From JAFAGX01 sp035623255 (GTDB lineage Bacteria; Acidobacteriota; Terriglobia; Terriglobales; Acidobacteriaceae), in NCBI GenBank assembly GCA_035623255.1, contig DASPTU010000003.1:62001-126000 (forward strand): a stretch of 64,000 nucleotides of DNA, given 5' to 3'. The first letter of the stretch is position 1. Each line of letters opens with the position of its first letter. Both the position numbers and the translations under genes were made by a program. The notes beneath the pieces are model-generated. The model was not told the origin of the DNA and made no database searches. It worked only from the letters and a program-made list of their open reading frames with translations. Below are positions 43,415-52,905 of the stretch, in pieces.

Positions 43415-45706
43415 TTATGGTGTTCCGTAGAGTTGCCGGTATACATTCGCGTTGCGCAGAATGTTTTGCACGTACTCGCGGGTCTCGGTAAATGGAATGG
43501 ACTCGACAAACTCCTGTGGATCACGGTATGCACCCTGTCCCATCCAGTCCTGCACCCGGTCCGTGCCGGCGTTATAAGCCGCAAGTGCGTACTCGAAGCT
43601 GCCAAACTTGTCGACCATGCTGCGAAAATAGCGGGTTCCCAGACGCAGGTTGGTCGTCGGCGTGAACAGTTGCTGTAGGCTGAAATGCCGAATCTTCTCT
43701 TGCTTGGCGACGCCCCTGCCAACTTTCGGCAGCAACTGCATCAGACCAACTGCATTCGCATGAGATACCGCATTAGGGTTGAATTCGGATTCCTGCCGGA
43801 TCAAGGAGGCGACCAGGTACGGATCCAGCGCGTTGGCAGACGCGTACTTTCTCAGGTCTGGCCAGTATGCTCGCGGGAACAATGCTTCCCAATAGGAGCG
43901 AGGCAGAATGGGCAGATCAACCGCAAAGTAGTTGGGTGCGGCGTGCTTCAGGGTCTCGATCGCCATGTCATAACGGCCCACATCCTCGTATAAGCGGGCG
44001 ATCTCCGCCGGCGCCCAGTTCCCTTTTTCCTCTTGAGCCGCGGCGTTGAGTTCGCGAACTGCAAAATCAGTCAGAGCGCCGTTGGCAAGTAATTCTGCTT
44101 TTTGCACTCGTAAGTTGTCGGTTGGCACCTCATCCGGAATCATCTTGTCCAGATTGTTGATGGGAGGCACGCGGTCCAGCACGGCATAATGCGGGGGGTC
44201 ATCGCCAGCAACATCGACCTTCAATTTTAGAAGACGCTGGCGTGCCAATTCCCCGTAATAGAAATTCCGATACCGCAAAGACAGCGTTCGGTAATAGGCT
44301 TGAGCCATTGACGAATCGTTGTCTTCTTCGGCTAGCCGGCCACGCCAGTACAGTGCAGCCGGAACTTCGGAGGAAGACGGGTACCAGGCGATCTGATCCT
44401 CAAAATCCTTTTTTGCCTGGTCGTTTCTGCCCTGGCGGAGGGTCAGCCATGCAGCCTTCCAGTGCGCATAAGAAGCGCGTCCGCCATTCGGAAAGCGCTG
44501 CTGCAGCTCGCGATAACAGTCGATCGCCTTGTCATAATCGCGTCGAAGTAAGTAAATGTTTCCCGCTGAGAGCAGCGATTGCTCGAGCCAAGGGCTCGCA
44601 GAATACTGCTGACGGAGCTGGTCAACAATCCGCAGAAATTCGTCATCATCGTTCGCACTGCGAGCAATCTCTCCGAGATTAAACAGCCGTTGAGCACTGA
44701 CCTCAGGCGTCGAAGCCTGCATGGATTCCAGAATTTTCTTGGCGTCCCGGTTCTGACCCGAATGCCGGAGTGCCTCGGCGAGTTCGACCTGGATCGCAAT
44801 CCGCTGGTCCGAGGCGACTTCATTCAGCAAATCGCGATATTCACTGGCGGCGTCGCTGAATTGTTTACCCTTTTCCAGCAAATCGGCGCGGCTGAGCCTC
44901 GCATCGAGGGTGACCGGCTGGGCCTGAGCCGAAGCTGCCAGCTTATTGAGGTCGTCTTGTACCTGGCTGGCTTCCCAACTGAGAGGCATCGTGTAGTAGA
45001 GATTTCGAAAGATGCTCAGGGCCTTTGCCGGCTGGTTGTCTGCTTCGTATGCGCGGCCCAAAACCAGCTCAAGATCAGCCCTCATCGGCTGGCGATCGTT
45101 CTCCAGTAACTCGACGGCATCGCTGGCCCGACCATCGGCAATGAGGGCGTTCGCGTACACCACGTGGTTATCGCGGATAAGAAGCGAGTCCGGATAAGCC
45201 TTATCGAAAGTGCCTAGAGTGGCAATTGCTTCTGCCAACCGTCCTGCCTGGTAGTAGGCCGTGCCCAGGTAATAATTCACGTAGTCGCCGAGGTCGCCTG
45301 CGCGGGGCTTGGCTCGATTTAAGGGTTCAATGGCTTGCGCGTAGCTGTGATCGAGAATCCGCGCATATCCGATGACTAACCATGCCAGAGCCCCCGCATC
45401 TTCCCGCGAATGGCGGACGGCGTATGCCTGGACGCCTGCATAGGCGGCTGGAGTGCGATCCTGAATCAGTTGCCGCGCCATGGGCTTCAAGGTAGTTGAC
45501 GCTACGAACGCTTGATGCATGCGCCGCAGCCGCGGCGATGAACGCTTGCGACGCCGAACCGTGGTGCTTTTTGCAGCCGGTTTCTTCTGGGTTGCCGAAT
45601 GGTATGTGGATGTGGAGGAGCGAGCAGCGGCCTGCAGAGCAAACAAAGGGTGGCTACTCAGGGCTGCCAGGACAAAACAGACGATCAGATACGAACGAAG
45701 CACCAC
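43415..45706 (-). CDS. Slt-type lytic transglycosylase with TPR region
   Basis: 763 residues. Signal peptide (LIVCFVLAALSSHPLFALQ), then a Lys/Arg-rich start and a long helical superhelix of TPR-like repeats (e.g. GRLAEAIATLGTFDKAYPDS, QPAKALSIFRNLYYTMPLSW). The C-terminal 150 residues are a lysozyme-like SLT domain: LVASLIRQESEFNPNAVSHA with the catalytic glutamate, AVGLMQLLPKVGRGVA, and YALAAYNAGTDRVQDWM. It cleaves the glycan strands of peptidoglycan in the periplasm, linking to ldcA/mpl recycling. Confidence 0.92.
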   Translation of the reverse strand: MVLRSYLIVCFVLAALSSHPLFALQAAARSSTSTYHSATQKKPAAKSTTVRRRKRSSPRLRRMHQAFVASTTLKPMARQLIQDRTPAAYAGVQAYAVRHSREDAGALAWLVIGYARILDHSYAQAIEPLNRAKPRAGDLGDYVNYYLGTAYYQAGRLAEAIATLGTFDKAYPDSLLIRDNHVVYANALIADGRASDAVELLENDRQPMRADLELVLGRAYEADNQPAKALSIFRNLYYTMPLSWEASQVQDDLNKLAASAQAQPVTLDARLSRADLLEKGKQFSDAASEYRDLLNEVASDQRIAIQVELAEALRHSGQNRDAKKILESMQASTPEVSAQRLFNLGEIARSANDDDEFLRIVDQLRQQYSASPWLEQSLLSAGNIYLLRRDYDKAIDCYRELQQRFPNGGRASYAHWKAAWLTLRQGRNDQAKKDFEDQIAWYPSSSEVPAALYWRGRLAEEDNDSSMAQAYYRTLSLRYRNFYYGELARQRLLKLKVDVAGDDPPHYAVLDRVPPINNLDKMIPDEVPTDNLRVQKAELLANGALTDFAVRELNAAAQEEKGNWAPAEIARLYEDVGRYDMAIETLKHAAPNYFAVDLPILPRSYWEALFPRAYWPDLRKYASANALDPYLVASLIRQESEFNPNAVSHANAVGLMQLLPKVGRGVAKQEKIRHFSLQQLFTPTTNLRLGTRYFRSMVDKFGSFEYALAAYNAGTDRVQDWMGQGAYRDPQEFVESIPFTETREYVQNILRNANVYRQLYGTP

Positions 45707-45764
45707 TGCTTTAATTATCTTCCATTTCGATCACAACTGGATGGCAAAGTTGGTTCCGAACTGC

Positions 45765-46859
45765 CTAGCGGCGGAAACTGGGGCCCATCAGTGATGGATC
45801 ATCTTCGGCCAGGCTGCGGATAACCTCGATATTGAAGTAATCCCCGCTGGCCGCGGCGGTGTTGCCATATCGTTTTACGTAAGTCGCCCGACTCTTTTCA
45901 ATGTCTTCCTTAAGCCGATCATACAAATCTTTGTGCTTCCGGCCTTCCGCAACTTTTGCCTGGTTGTAGAGCTTGATCTCATCGGTCAGCAAACGTGCGA
46001 AGCGCTGCGCTTTTCGATGAACGTCGGCGTCCTCTGGCGACATCTGGGCAAAAGCGTCCTTTGCCGGTGCTGCAGCCGCTGCCATACCCGCCGCCGCGGC
46101 AACGACCGGTGCGGCGTCCTCGCCCGCAGCCGCGGCCATGGCGTGCTTGGGCGCATGTGCTGCGAAGGGATCGGAGAACGAGGAAACCGCCTGAACTGGG
46201 GCCGGAGCTGCGTCAGCCGCTGGTTCTGCCGTTGCCTCCTTCGCCGCCTGCTTGCGCAAAGAGGCGACCTCCAGCCATGCGCTGGTGGCAGCAACCAGCA
46301 GTTCCAGAGCAGCCGTGTCCATTCCTCCGCCGCCATCCATGCCGCCGTCTGCATAAACCAGGGCGGCCACTTTGTCCTTCAGGTGCAGCGGTAATAGCAG
46401 AATCTGGTCTTGCGATGGAGCCCCAAAGTGCGAAATGAACTTAGGATCCATCTCGGCGACGTGCGAATTCAGCGCAGAACGGTTTTGAAGAACCTTGGAT
46501 GGCGCCGCCGTGCTGACGTCCAAAGCGAAATCTTTGATGTCGTCATTATTGTCGAAGGCTCGCCCCTGCCAGCCATTGGCTGTACCGGCCTTCATTACGA
46601 ATAGGGCCGCTCGCCCGCAGTAATGTGTGGTGCTCTCCAGGAGCGCGCGCAAAATTTCCTTCTGCGTGGCGCCGCCATGAATGACGGTGATTGCCTTGAG
46701 AAGATCCTCGGCGCCACGGCTCGCCACCGCCCCTGCACCCGGCTGGATTTCCTTCTGAACCAGTTCTACTAATTCTCGTTGCAATTGCGGGAGATGGCTC
46801 TCGAGGACTTGAGCCACCGCCTTCTCGACGACTTTTGCGACCTGGCCGGTTTCTGCCAT
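45765..46859 (-). CDS. GAF-like domain protein with Ala-rich linker
   Basis: 364 residues from the ATG at 46859; the frame is open to 47000 but lacks a site. N-terminal coiled coil (KVVEKAVAQVLESHLPQLQR), then a GAF-like domain (LLKAITVIHGGATQKEILRA, LFVMKAGTANGWQGRAFDNN, ILLLPLHLKDKVAALVYADG), an Ala/Pro-rich linker of about 60 residues, and a C-terminal helical domain with SRATYVKRYGNTAAASGDYF. It may be a signalling or scaffold protein; no catalytic residues. Divergent from the sigma factor at 47118. Confidence 0.72.
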   Translation of the reverse strand: MAETGQVAKVVEKAVAQVLESHLPQLQRELVELVQKEIQPGAGAVASRGAEDLLKAITVIHGGATQKEILRALLESTTHYCGRAALFVMKAGTANGWQGRAFDNNDDIKDFALDVSTAAPSKVLQNRSALNSHVAEMDPKFISHFGAPSQDQILLLPLHLKDKVAALVYADGGMDGGGGMDTAALELLVAATSAWLEVASLRKQAAKEATAEPAADAAPAPVQAVSSFSDPFAAHAPKHAMAAAAGEDAAPVVAAAAGMAAAAAPAKDAFAQMSPEDADVHRKAQRFARLLTDEIKLYNQAKVAEGRKHKDLYDRLKEDIEKSRATYVKRYGNTAAASGDYFNIEVIRSLAEDDPSLMGPSFRR

Positions 46860-47000
46860 TGGTGACGGTCTTTGGCAGGCTAAGACGCGCTTATCCCAGT
46901 CTTGCTCTGCAAAGTTTTGATTATAGGGCCAATCTGGCAAACCGGCTGGTGACCGAAGTACCTGCTCTGCGGAAGGAATAATAGGTTGACAGCACCTCAC

Positions 47001-47027
47001 GTAAACTCAGTGAGCTCGAATTACGTC
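47001..47027 (+). promoter_or_regulatory. candidate ECF-type promoter of the sigma operon
   Basis: GTAAAC (47001-47006), 17-bp spacer, CGTC (47024-47027), the same spacing as the ECF-like site at 27164-27190. A start near 47034 would leave an 84-nt leader before the ATG at 47118. Weaker than the first site. Confidence 0.35.
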
Positions 47028-47117
47028 AAAACAAATACGCGCGTAAGGGTCAGCAACCCAGTAAAATAGCAATTCGCTTGCTGCCTGCGCCGCGAAAATT
47101 GTTGCATCGGACAAGAA

Positions 47118-47777
47118 ATGAATACCATCCAAAACAGGGTAAGTGAACCTGCGGTCAGTGACGAACTGACACTGGTTCAGGCGGCTAAGGCCGGTGACGT
47201 CGGTGCTTTTGAGGAGCTGGTCCGGCGTTACGACCGGAACGTGTTTCGCATCGCGCAGCACATCACGCAGAACCGCGAGGATGCAGAGGATGTGGTGCAG
47301 GACGCGTTCCTCAAGGCCTACGGAAATCTGAATCAGTTCCAGGGGCAGTCGAAGTTTTATACCTGGCTGGTGCGTATCGCGGTCAACGAGGCGCTGATGA
47401 AGTTGCGGCGCCGGCGGCCGGAGCGCATGGTTTCGCTGGACGAGGACGTAAAAACTGAAGAAGACTCGCTGCCGCGAGAGGTCGCTGATTGGAGCCCAAA
47501 CCCTGAGCAGCAGTATAGCCAGGCGGAGTTGCGGGACATTTTGAGCCGCACCATACAGGGCTTGCCGCCGAGTTTTCGAACCGTTTTTGTTTTGCGCGAC
47601 GTGGAAGGTCTTTCAACCGAGGAGACAGCCGAGGCCCTGGACCTCAGCATCCCGGCAGTGAAGTCCCGATTGCTGCGAGCGCGTTTGCAATTACGAGATC
47701 GGCTGAGCCGTTACTTTCAAAGACGCGAAAGCGCAGACGGGGGACCAAAACATAATGGCGGAGATGGCAACCAGTGA
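47118..47777 (+). CDS. rpoE: RpoE-type ECF sigma factor
   Basis: 219 residues. Region 2: FEELVRRYDRNVFRIAQHIT and EDAEDVVQDAFLKAYGNLN; region 4: LPPSFRTVFVLRDVEGLSTE and LDLSIPAVKSRLLRARLQLR. The N-terminal and linker lengths match the RpoE/SigW group. The next gene, overlapping by 4 nt, encodes a soluble zinc anti-sigma factor, so this is a self-contained stress-response pair. The C-terminal tail is Asn/Gly-rich. Confidence 0.92.
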   Translation: MNTIQNRVSEPAVSDELTLVQAAKAGDVGAFEELVRRYDRNVFRIAQHITQNREDAEDVVQDAFLKAYGNLNQFQGQSKFYTWLVRIAVNEALMKLRRRRPERMVSLDEDVKTEEDSLPREVADWSPNPEQQYSQAELRDILSRTIQGLPPSFRTVFVLRDVEGLSTEETAEALDLSIPAVKSRLLRARLQLRDRLSRYFQRRESADGGPKHNGGDGNQ

Positions 47778-48031
47778 AATGCTCTGAATTCTTGCATGAG
47801 CTGACCAACTACCTCGACGGGGCGATCGACGATCGCACAAAGGCTGAATTGGAAGACCATCTTGCCTGGTGCCACAACTGCTACGTCGTCTGCGATACCA
47901 CCAAGAAGACCATCGAGATCTACCGCGACTCGCAGCTTTACGAACTTCCCGAAGATCTTCGCACTCGCCTCCGCACGGCGATCGTTTCCAAGTGCAAAGC
48001 TAAGAAGAAGGTCGGCCCCGAGTCTGTTTAG
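47774..48031 (+). CDS. soluble zinc anti-sigma factor (ZAS type)
   Basis: 85 residues. ZAS motif: His29, Cys33 and Cys36 in DHLAWCHNCYVVC, with Cys3 near the start as the fourth ligand. This is the C-H-C-C layout of redox-sensing anti-sigma factors such as RsrA. No membrane helix is present. It overlaps the sigma gene by 4 nt. A thiol-redox switch is likely, since no membrane segment exists, but this is inferred. Confidence 0.88.
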   Translation: MKCSEFLHELTNYLDGAIDDRTKAELEDHLAWCHNCYVVCDTTKKTIEIYRDSQLYELPEDLRTRLRTAIVSKCKAKKKVGPESV

Positions 48032-48251
48032 GGTCTTTATTCCACGTCCAAATTGACGCCCGTGATTTGCTTTCCGTAACCCTCTGTTGCGGAAAGCATT
48101 TCGTGTAGAAGTGCGGACGCATTCCTGCTTGCCTCGGAGTACGGTCAAGAACGAACCTTTTCATTCAGAACCGAATCTAAATAAGTGGCTGGAAAACGCG
48201 ACCGGAATAGCGGACAGTGAAGCTACCGAGCGATCCGACGGTGGAGGATGT

Positions 48252-48488
48252 ATGTTGGGCGAACTGCTGGACAGTGTCTTCGGTTGCTGGCACCGTCACT
48301 ACAGCTTTCCCATGACAGCGCGCCGCGGAGTTCGCCGTAGCGGAGCAGCATCACTGACTGGTACTTATGTCGTGTGCCTCGATTGCGGCAAAGAATTTCC
48401 TTACGACTGGAGAGACATGAAGGTCATAAGCAGCCCGTCGGATGAGCGCCACTATCTTCGTTCCCTGGCAACCAAGGAAGCCGGCTAG
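48252..48488 (+). CDS. small CxxC protein of unknown function
   Basis: 78 residues from the ATG at 48252 with GGAGG 4 nt upstream; the frame extends to 48087 without support. It has a GCWHRHYSF start and VVCLDCGKEFPYDWRDMKV, so a zinc-ribbon-like CxxC. Found 220 nt after the anti-sigma gene and followed by a strong terminator. Function unknown, perhaps part of the sigma regulon. Confidence 0.78.
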   Translation: MLGELLDSVFGCWHRHYSFPMTARRGVRRSGAASLTGTYVVCLDCGKEFPYDWRDMKVISSPSDERHYLRSLATKEAG

Positions 48489-48518
48489 GTTCGACACATC
48501 CTGCGAAGTAATGAAAAG

Positions 48519-48547
48519 CAAAGCCGCGATTCAGATCGCGGCTTTTG
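48519..48547. terminator. bidirectional intrinsic terminator
   Basis: AAAGCCGCGAT (48520-48530) pairs with ATCGCGGCTTT (48535-48545) over a 4-nt loop, with T/A runs at both ends. It separates the small CxxC gene (+) from the convergent M48 gene (-). Confidence 0.85.
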
Positions 48548-48569
48548 GCATTTCAGCAGGCCTGAAATT

Positions 48570-49724
48570 CTAATTGTTGTTGCTGTCGTCACGGCGCTTC
48601 AGGGTAGGACGGTCATCATCATTCGTCTGGTCCGATCCCCCGCTCTTATTAGTTCCTGAAGCTCTTCGCAGGCTCGGCTTGCTGTTGTCCTTGGGTTGCG
48701 TCATCTTGCGGCGATTCTCAATCGATGCCAGCCGGGCCTTCACGTCGTCAAACTCCGACGTCGTGACGGTGTACTCCGGCCGTGCCGGCAGAATGGTGGC
48801 AATCTCTTTCTGCGAAGCCTCAATTCGGTCCGGCGTCTGCGGGTGGCTGGCAAACGTCTTATCCATGAATCCGGGCTTCTTCTTTTCCTGTGCCTCGACC
48901 TTCTCGAAGAAACTGATGTACGCCTGCGGGTCGTAACCAGCCTTGTAGTCATACTGCAGACCCAGATAATCGGCCTCAGCTTCAAAGCCACGTTGGAAGC
49001 TCATGAAAGCGATCGGCAAGCCAAGACCCGAGGCTTCGTACACGGCATATCCCAGCCCGCCTCCGACGAAGATCAAGGGAATCGTGGCGAGACCGGCGTA
49101 TTGAGATCGAGTCATCTGCCGGGTGGCGTGACGGGCACAAACGTGCGCGATCTCATGGGCCATCACTCCGGCCAATTCGGCTTCTTCGTCTGCCGCCAAA
49201 ATGGTCCCGCTGTTGATATAAACGAATCCCCCGGGCAAAGAGAAAGCGTTAATGACGTCGGAATCGATGATCTTAAAAGTGAACGGAACCTGTGCATCAG
49301 AGTTGCGGACCAGGTTCTGCCCGAGCCGGTTGACATATTCCGTCACGATCGGATCATTGATCAGCTTGGAAGAAGAATCCACCATCTGGGCGTACTGCTT
49401 GCCCATCTTCATATCGGTCTCGATGGAGTACCAGTTGCCCAAGCCACGGCCACCGATTTTGCGGTTGCCAATAGCGTCGACATCATCCTTCCCGCCGTCG
49501 TGTTTTACCTTGCTCGGATCGGCGGGCTGCACCGGGTTGTCAGCGCTCGGTGGATTCTGCGAATTTGAGCTGGCGGACGGCTGGCTTTGCGGTGGGCCGG
49601 TAGACACGCCGGGATCATTCGCGGGAGGCGGCGTCTGCGGATTTCCCGTGCCCGGAGTCTGAGCAAACACGGATACGCTGCTCATCAACAATACTGTCGC
49701 GATCAACCAAGTCCGGAACTTCAT
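48570..49724 (-). CDS. M48-family exported metalloprotease
   Basis: 384 residues from the ATG at 49724, with GGGAG 9 nt upstream. Signal peptide IATVLLMSSVSVFAQ, a Pro/Ser-rich linker of about 55 residues, then a peptidase M48 domain: AFSLPGGFVYINSGTIL, VMAHEIAHVCARHATRQMT with the HExxH, and the zinc-ligand glutamate in FEAEADYLGLQYDY. The C-terminus is charged and disordered. LoiP/BepA-like outer-membrane quality control is a plausible role. It lacks a TPR tail. Confidence 0.9.
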   Translation of the reverse strand: MKFRTWLIATVLLMSSVSVFAQTPGTGNPQTPPPANDPGVSTGPPQSQPSASSNSQNPPSADNPVQPADPSKVKHDGGKDDVDAIGNRKIGGRGLGNWYSIETDMKMGKQYAQMVDSSSKLINDPIVTEYVNRLGQNLVRNSDAQVPFTFKIIDSDVINAFSLPGGFVYINSGTILAADEEAELAGVMAHEIAHVCARHATRQMTRSQYAGLATIPLIFVGGGLGYAVYEASGLGLPIAFMSFQRGFEAEADYLGLQYDYKAGYDPQAYISFFEKVEAQEKKKPGFMDKTFASHPQTPDRIEASQKEIATILPARPEYTVTTSEFDDVKARLASIENRRKMTQPKDNSKPSLRRASGTNKSGGSDQTNDDDRPTLKRRDDSNNN

Positions 49725-50161
49725 ACGCCACATCTCCCGCCCAAGAAAGAGGGCCCGTTGAGGATTATACCCTTGCTACGCAGACACGTACGCAGGAGTT
49801 CTAAGGGATAGGACGCAAAGTAGGCAAGGAAGGTTATCCGCCGTGAACGGAGACAACGCCTTTCCTTGCCGAAAGATGCCTTGCAGCTTCCAGTGAATCG
49901 ATTCGGAGCGGAAGCTTTGGTTTTGCACAGGAATACGATGTTTGATACCCCTGTCACTGGGAGTTAGCTCGTCTTCGCAGCGTTTAGGCCGACTTTCCAT
50001 GGGTTAAACACTGATTCTTAGTCTGTTCCCCGACTAGCCAGGGCGTAGCGCAGGCATTTCTTGCCCACGCTGCACAAGAGCGGCTCAACTTGTGTTCGGT
50101 CGTGGCAAGTCGTACCATTGCGCGTTCCCAGCCAGTCAATTTTTGAGATTGGGAGGCGCTA
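49725..50161. other. 437-bp intergenic region between divergent genes
   Basis: No convincing gene. It holds a CACAAG...CTTGTG inverted repeat (50073-50094), a GGGCG...CGCCC-style imperfect pair around 50041-50070, and GGGAGG 5 nt before the aminotransferase ATG at 50162. Short ORFs at 49721-50000 on the minus strand overlap each other and look spurious. Promoters of both flanking genes are presumably here, but no clear boxes were found. Confidence 0.6.
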
Positions 50162-51454
50162 ATGTTGGATCGTCGCTATTTTCTCTCCTCCACCGCCGCA
50201 GGACTGGCAGCGACGCTTGCCTTTCGTCCACCCCTGCTTGCGCAGCTTGAAAAAGCGCCCACTTCCCTGCCCGATTCCGGACTGTACCAGCACAACGAGG
50301 ACGCCTATTGGGCGGAATTGCGCAAGCTGTTTCTCATTCCGTCCGACGAAGTCTATCTAAATAACGGCACTGTCGGATCCAGCCCTGCGCCCATCCTGCG
50401 GGCCGTTTTCGATGGCTACGAGAGCACAGAAAAAATGGACCAGCAGGATCCCGAAGATTACCCCATCTGGGGCTATGCGGCGTGGAACGAATTCCGTGAT
50501 CCGCTGGCTGAATTCGTGGGTTGCAGGCGTGACGAAATTGCTCTGGTTCGCAATGCCACGGAAGCCAACAGCTACATCGCCAATGGCATTGACATGCAAC
50601 CCGGCGATGAGGTGTTGATGACGGATCAGGAGCATCCCGGTGGAGTGCATCCGTGGAACCTGAGAGCGAAACGATACGGAGTGGTCATAAAGAAAGTGGC
50701 GTTGCCCAAGCCGGTAAAGGACGCCAACCAGGTCCTCAATTTATTCAACGACGCCATGACGCCCCGCACTCGGGTGATGTTTTTCAGCCATATAACCACC
50801 GTGACCGGCGTCGTTTTGCCGGCAAAAGATCTTTGTACTCTTGCACGCTCGAAGGGCATATTGTCGGCCATTGATGGCGCACATGTTGTCGGGATGATGC
50901 GCCTCAACCTGCATGATCTGGGCTGTGATCTTTATTCCTCCAGTCCGCATAAGTGGCTGATGGCGCCGAAAGGATCTGGATTTCTATATGTTCGCGACGA
51001 GGTCATTGATCGAATATGGAATACCATCGCCACGGAGGGGTGGGACGACCCCAAGCTGAGAGCGGAACGTTTTCAGCGGATCGGGTCATCGAATGTGCCT
51101 TCGCTGTGGGGATTGCGAGCATCTCTCAAAATGGCAAACGACATCGGATTAGAGCGCATTGAACACCGTCATCGACAGCTCTGCGACTACGTTCTCGGCG
51201 AAATGACGAAACGCGGGGCGGAGTCGTGGACCTCGCCGGACCCGGCGCTCCGCTGTGCCATTGCAACAGTAAATGTCCCGCCCATTAAACGGATGGAACT
51301 GGAAATCTGGATGTGGAAGGAGCACAAGATTCGCATTCGCGGCGGTGAGCCATCGAAGCTGCGCCTATCGACGCCCTATTATCTCTCAAAGAAAGATCTC
51401 GACCGGTTTCTCGCTACATTCGACCAGTACAAACGCCAGACGCAGACTGCATAA
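50162..51454 (+). CDS. class V aminotransferase-like protein with Tat-like signal
   Basis: 430 residues. N-terminal twin-arginine-like signal DRRYFLSSTAAGLAATLAF. Aminotransferase class V/SufS fold: YLNNGTVGSSPAPIL, VRNATEANSYIANGI, MTDQEHPGGVHPW, and the PLP lysine in YSSSPHKWLMAPKGSGFLYV near residue 263. The isopenicillin-N-epimerase-like subgroup is similar. A secreted PLP enzyme is unusual; substrate unknown. It begins with GGGAGG 5 nt before the ATG. Confidence 0.87.
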   Translation: MLDRRYFLSSTAAGLAATLAFRPPLLAQLEKAPTSLPDSGLYQHNEDAYWAELRKLFLIPSDEVYLNNGTVGSSPAPILRAVFDGYESTEKMDQQDPEDYPIWGYAAWNEFRDPLAEFVGCRRDEIALVRNATEANSYIANGIDMQPGDEVLMTDQEHPGGVHPWNLRAKRYGVVIKKVALPKPVKDANQVLNLFNDAMTPRTRVMFFSHITTVTGVVLPAKDLCTLARSKGILSAIDGAHVVGMMRLNLHDLGCDLYSSSPHKWLMAPKGSGFLYVRDEVIDRIWNTIATEGWDDPKLRAERFQRIGSSNVPSLWGLRASLKMANDIGLERIEHRHRQLCDYVLGEMTKRGAESWTSPDPALRCAIATVNVPPIKRMELEIWMWKEHKIRIRGGEPSKLRLSTPYYLSKKDLDRFLATFDQYKRQTQTA

Positions 51455-51594
51455 CGCAACTTCTGAACCGAGGATCCCCAGCCAAGCTCGGGATTTCGGC
51501 GCACGGCCAACTCGCCGCAGACGCCTCAACTTGCATTTCTGGCGGCAACCACGGAGGATAGCTAGCGAGCGATTCGGCAAAATCGCACAATCTT

Positions 51595-52221
51595 ATGATC
51601 CACGAAATTCTTCCCGTCGGACCGCTGCAATGCAATTGTTCCATCATTGGAGACGAGGCCACGCGTGAGGCGATGGTCATCGATCCGGGGGATGATATTG
51701 AGGAAATTCTTGGGATCATCGCCACGCATAAGCTCAAGGTCAAACAAATCGTCATCACCCATGCGCACATTGACCACGTCGGAGGCGCCATGAAGCTGCG
51801 CGCGGCGACCGGCGCGCCCATTCTGCTAAACCAGAACGATTACGCCTTGTTGAAGATGCTCGACATGCAAGCCGCCTGGGTCGGGATGCCCAGTCCAGGC
51901 AACGTGGAAATCGACCAGAGTGTTGCGCAGTCCGATACGGTCAAAGCAGGGTCACTGGTCGCGAATGTGATCGATACTCCCGGTCACACCGAAGGCAGTA
52001 TCTGCCTGTATTTCCCAACTGAGAAGAAGTTGCTCGCCGGGGACACCCTATTTGCCGGGAGCATTGGGCGCACCGATCTCCCCGGCGGCTCTTTCGAGAA
52101 GATCATTCGTTCCTTACACGAAAAAGTCCTGGCGCTGCCCGATGAGACGATTGTGATTCCGGGCCATGGCCCCCAGACCACGATCGGCGAAGAGCGCGAA
52201 AGCAATCCGTTCCTGACGTAG
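51595..52221 (+). CDS. MBL-fold hydrolase, glyoxalase II-like
   Basis: 208 residues. Metallo-beta-lactamase motif ITHAHIDHVGGAMKL, DTPGHTEGSICLYFP, LLAGDTLFAGSIGRTDLPGG, and IVIPGHGPQTTIGEE complete the two-metal site. It belongs to the YcbL-like small hydrolases, which act on thioesters such as glyoxalase substrates. Cytoplasmic. 140 bp downstream of the aminotransferase. Confidence 0.93.
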   Translation: MIHEILPVGPLQCNCSIIGDEATREAMVIDPGDDIEEILGIIATHKLKVKQIVITHAHIDHVGGAMKLRAATGAPILLNQNDYALLKMLDMQAAWVGMPSPGNVEIDQSVAQSDTVKAGSLVANVIDTPGHTEGSICLYFPTEKKLLAGDTLFAGSIGRTDLPGGSFEKIIRSLHEKVLALPDETIVIPGHGPQTTIGEERESNPFLT

Positions 52222-52309
52222 TCAGGTGTGGGTCGCTTCAGAGCCGATCCGGGGCGATGGACCGAGCCCCCTGACCAAGTTCAGGTCTGTGCCCACCCGC
52301 GTGGGAAGA

Positions 52310-52828
52310 TTATGGCTTGAGATCGAGAACAGCTTTGCCACTCTCGAAGTCGATCGGCACGGAAACGTGATCATGGACGATCAGCCATTTTTCGTCTATT
52401 TTGCGGAGGCCGCTGGTGGCGCGAAGCCATAAGTCCGATTGCTGGCCGTTCTTAAGCTTTCCCGTGAAGTGCTCCAGGGCGTGGATGAACCCGAGGTCGC
52501 CGCTGCTCAGAATACGCATGTCGCGGTACTCGACGTGGATGGGGCCGTCGTACTGGCCGAGGAATTCCAGATAATCTTTACGATAGGCATCCTTGCCCTT
52601 GTACTGAAGCGGTGGCACAACGTCGTACGCGATGACCGCGTCGCCGGGCGCATAGATCGACATGATGCCCTCAATATCATGGGCTTCAAATGCCTTCGCC
52701 CATCGATCGTAAACTGCCTTGATCTCAGCTTCGTTCTTGATTGTGGCAGTGGTGGCGGTTTGACTCCATGCAGCCGCAGCCAGCAAAGACAATGCGGCCA
52801 ACAACAGAAAAATGCGCCTACTCTTCAT
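52310..52828 (-). CDS. exported SnoaL-like/NTF2-fold protein
   Basis: 172 residues from the ATG at 52828 (GGGAGG 7 nt upstream). Signal peptide IFLLLAALSLLAAAAWSQ. The mature part is an NTF2/SnoaL-like cone: IKAVYDRWAKAFEAHDIEGI, MSIYAPGDAVIAYDVV, GLRKIDEKWLIVHDHVSVP. Such proteins act as ketosteroid-isomerase-like or binding modules. Function unknown. Confidence 0.83.
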   Translation of the reverse strand: MKSRRIFLLLAALSLLAAAAWSQTATTATIKNEAEIKAVYDRWAKAFEAHDIEGIMSIYAPGDAVIAYDVVPPLQYKGKDAYRKDYLEFLGQYDGPIHVEYRDMRILSSGDLGFIHALEHFTGKLKNGQQSDLWLRATSGLRKIDEKWLIVHDHVSVPIDFESGKAVLDLKP

Positions 52829-52905
52829 AGCCGGCCCTCCCGTTGCCATGGGATTGTCCTCGCGTAGAGGGGTGAGTGTCAAAGTGGGGCATCAGCGGCG
52901 TTGGC

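Noticed and set aside
47007..47261. 84-residue minus-strand frame overlapping the RpoE-like start
   Set aside because: Covers the sigma gene start and its promoter region; no domain signature.
49721..50000. Two overlapping minus-strand frames upstream of the M48 gene
   Set aside because: Both are basic, lack ribosome sites and overlap each other in an intergenic region.
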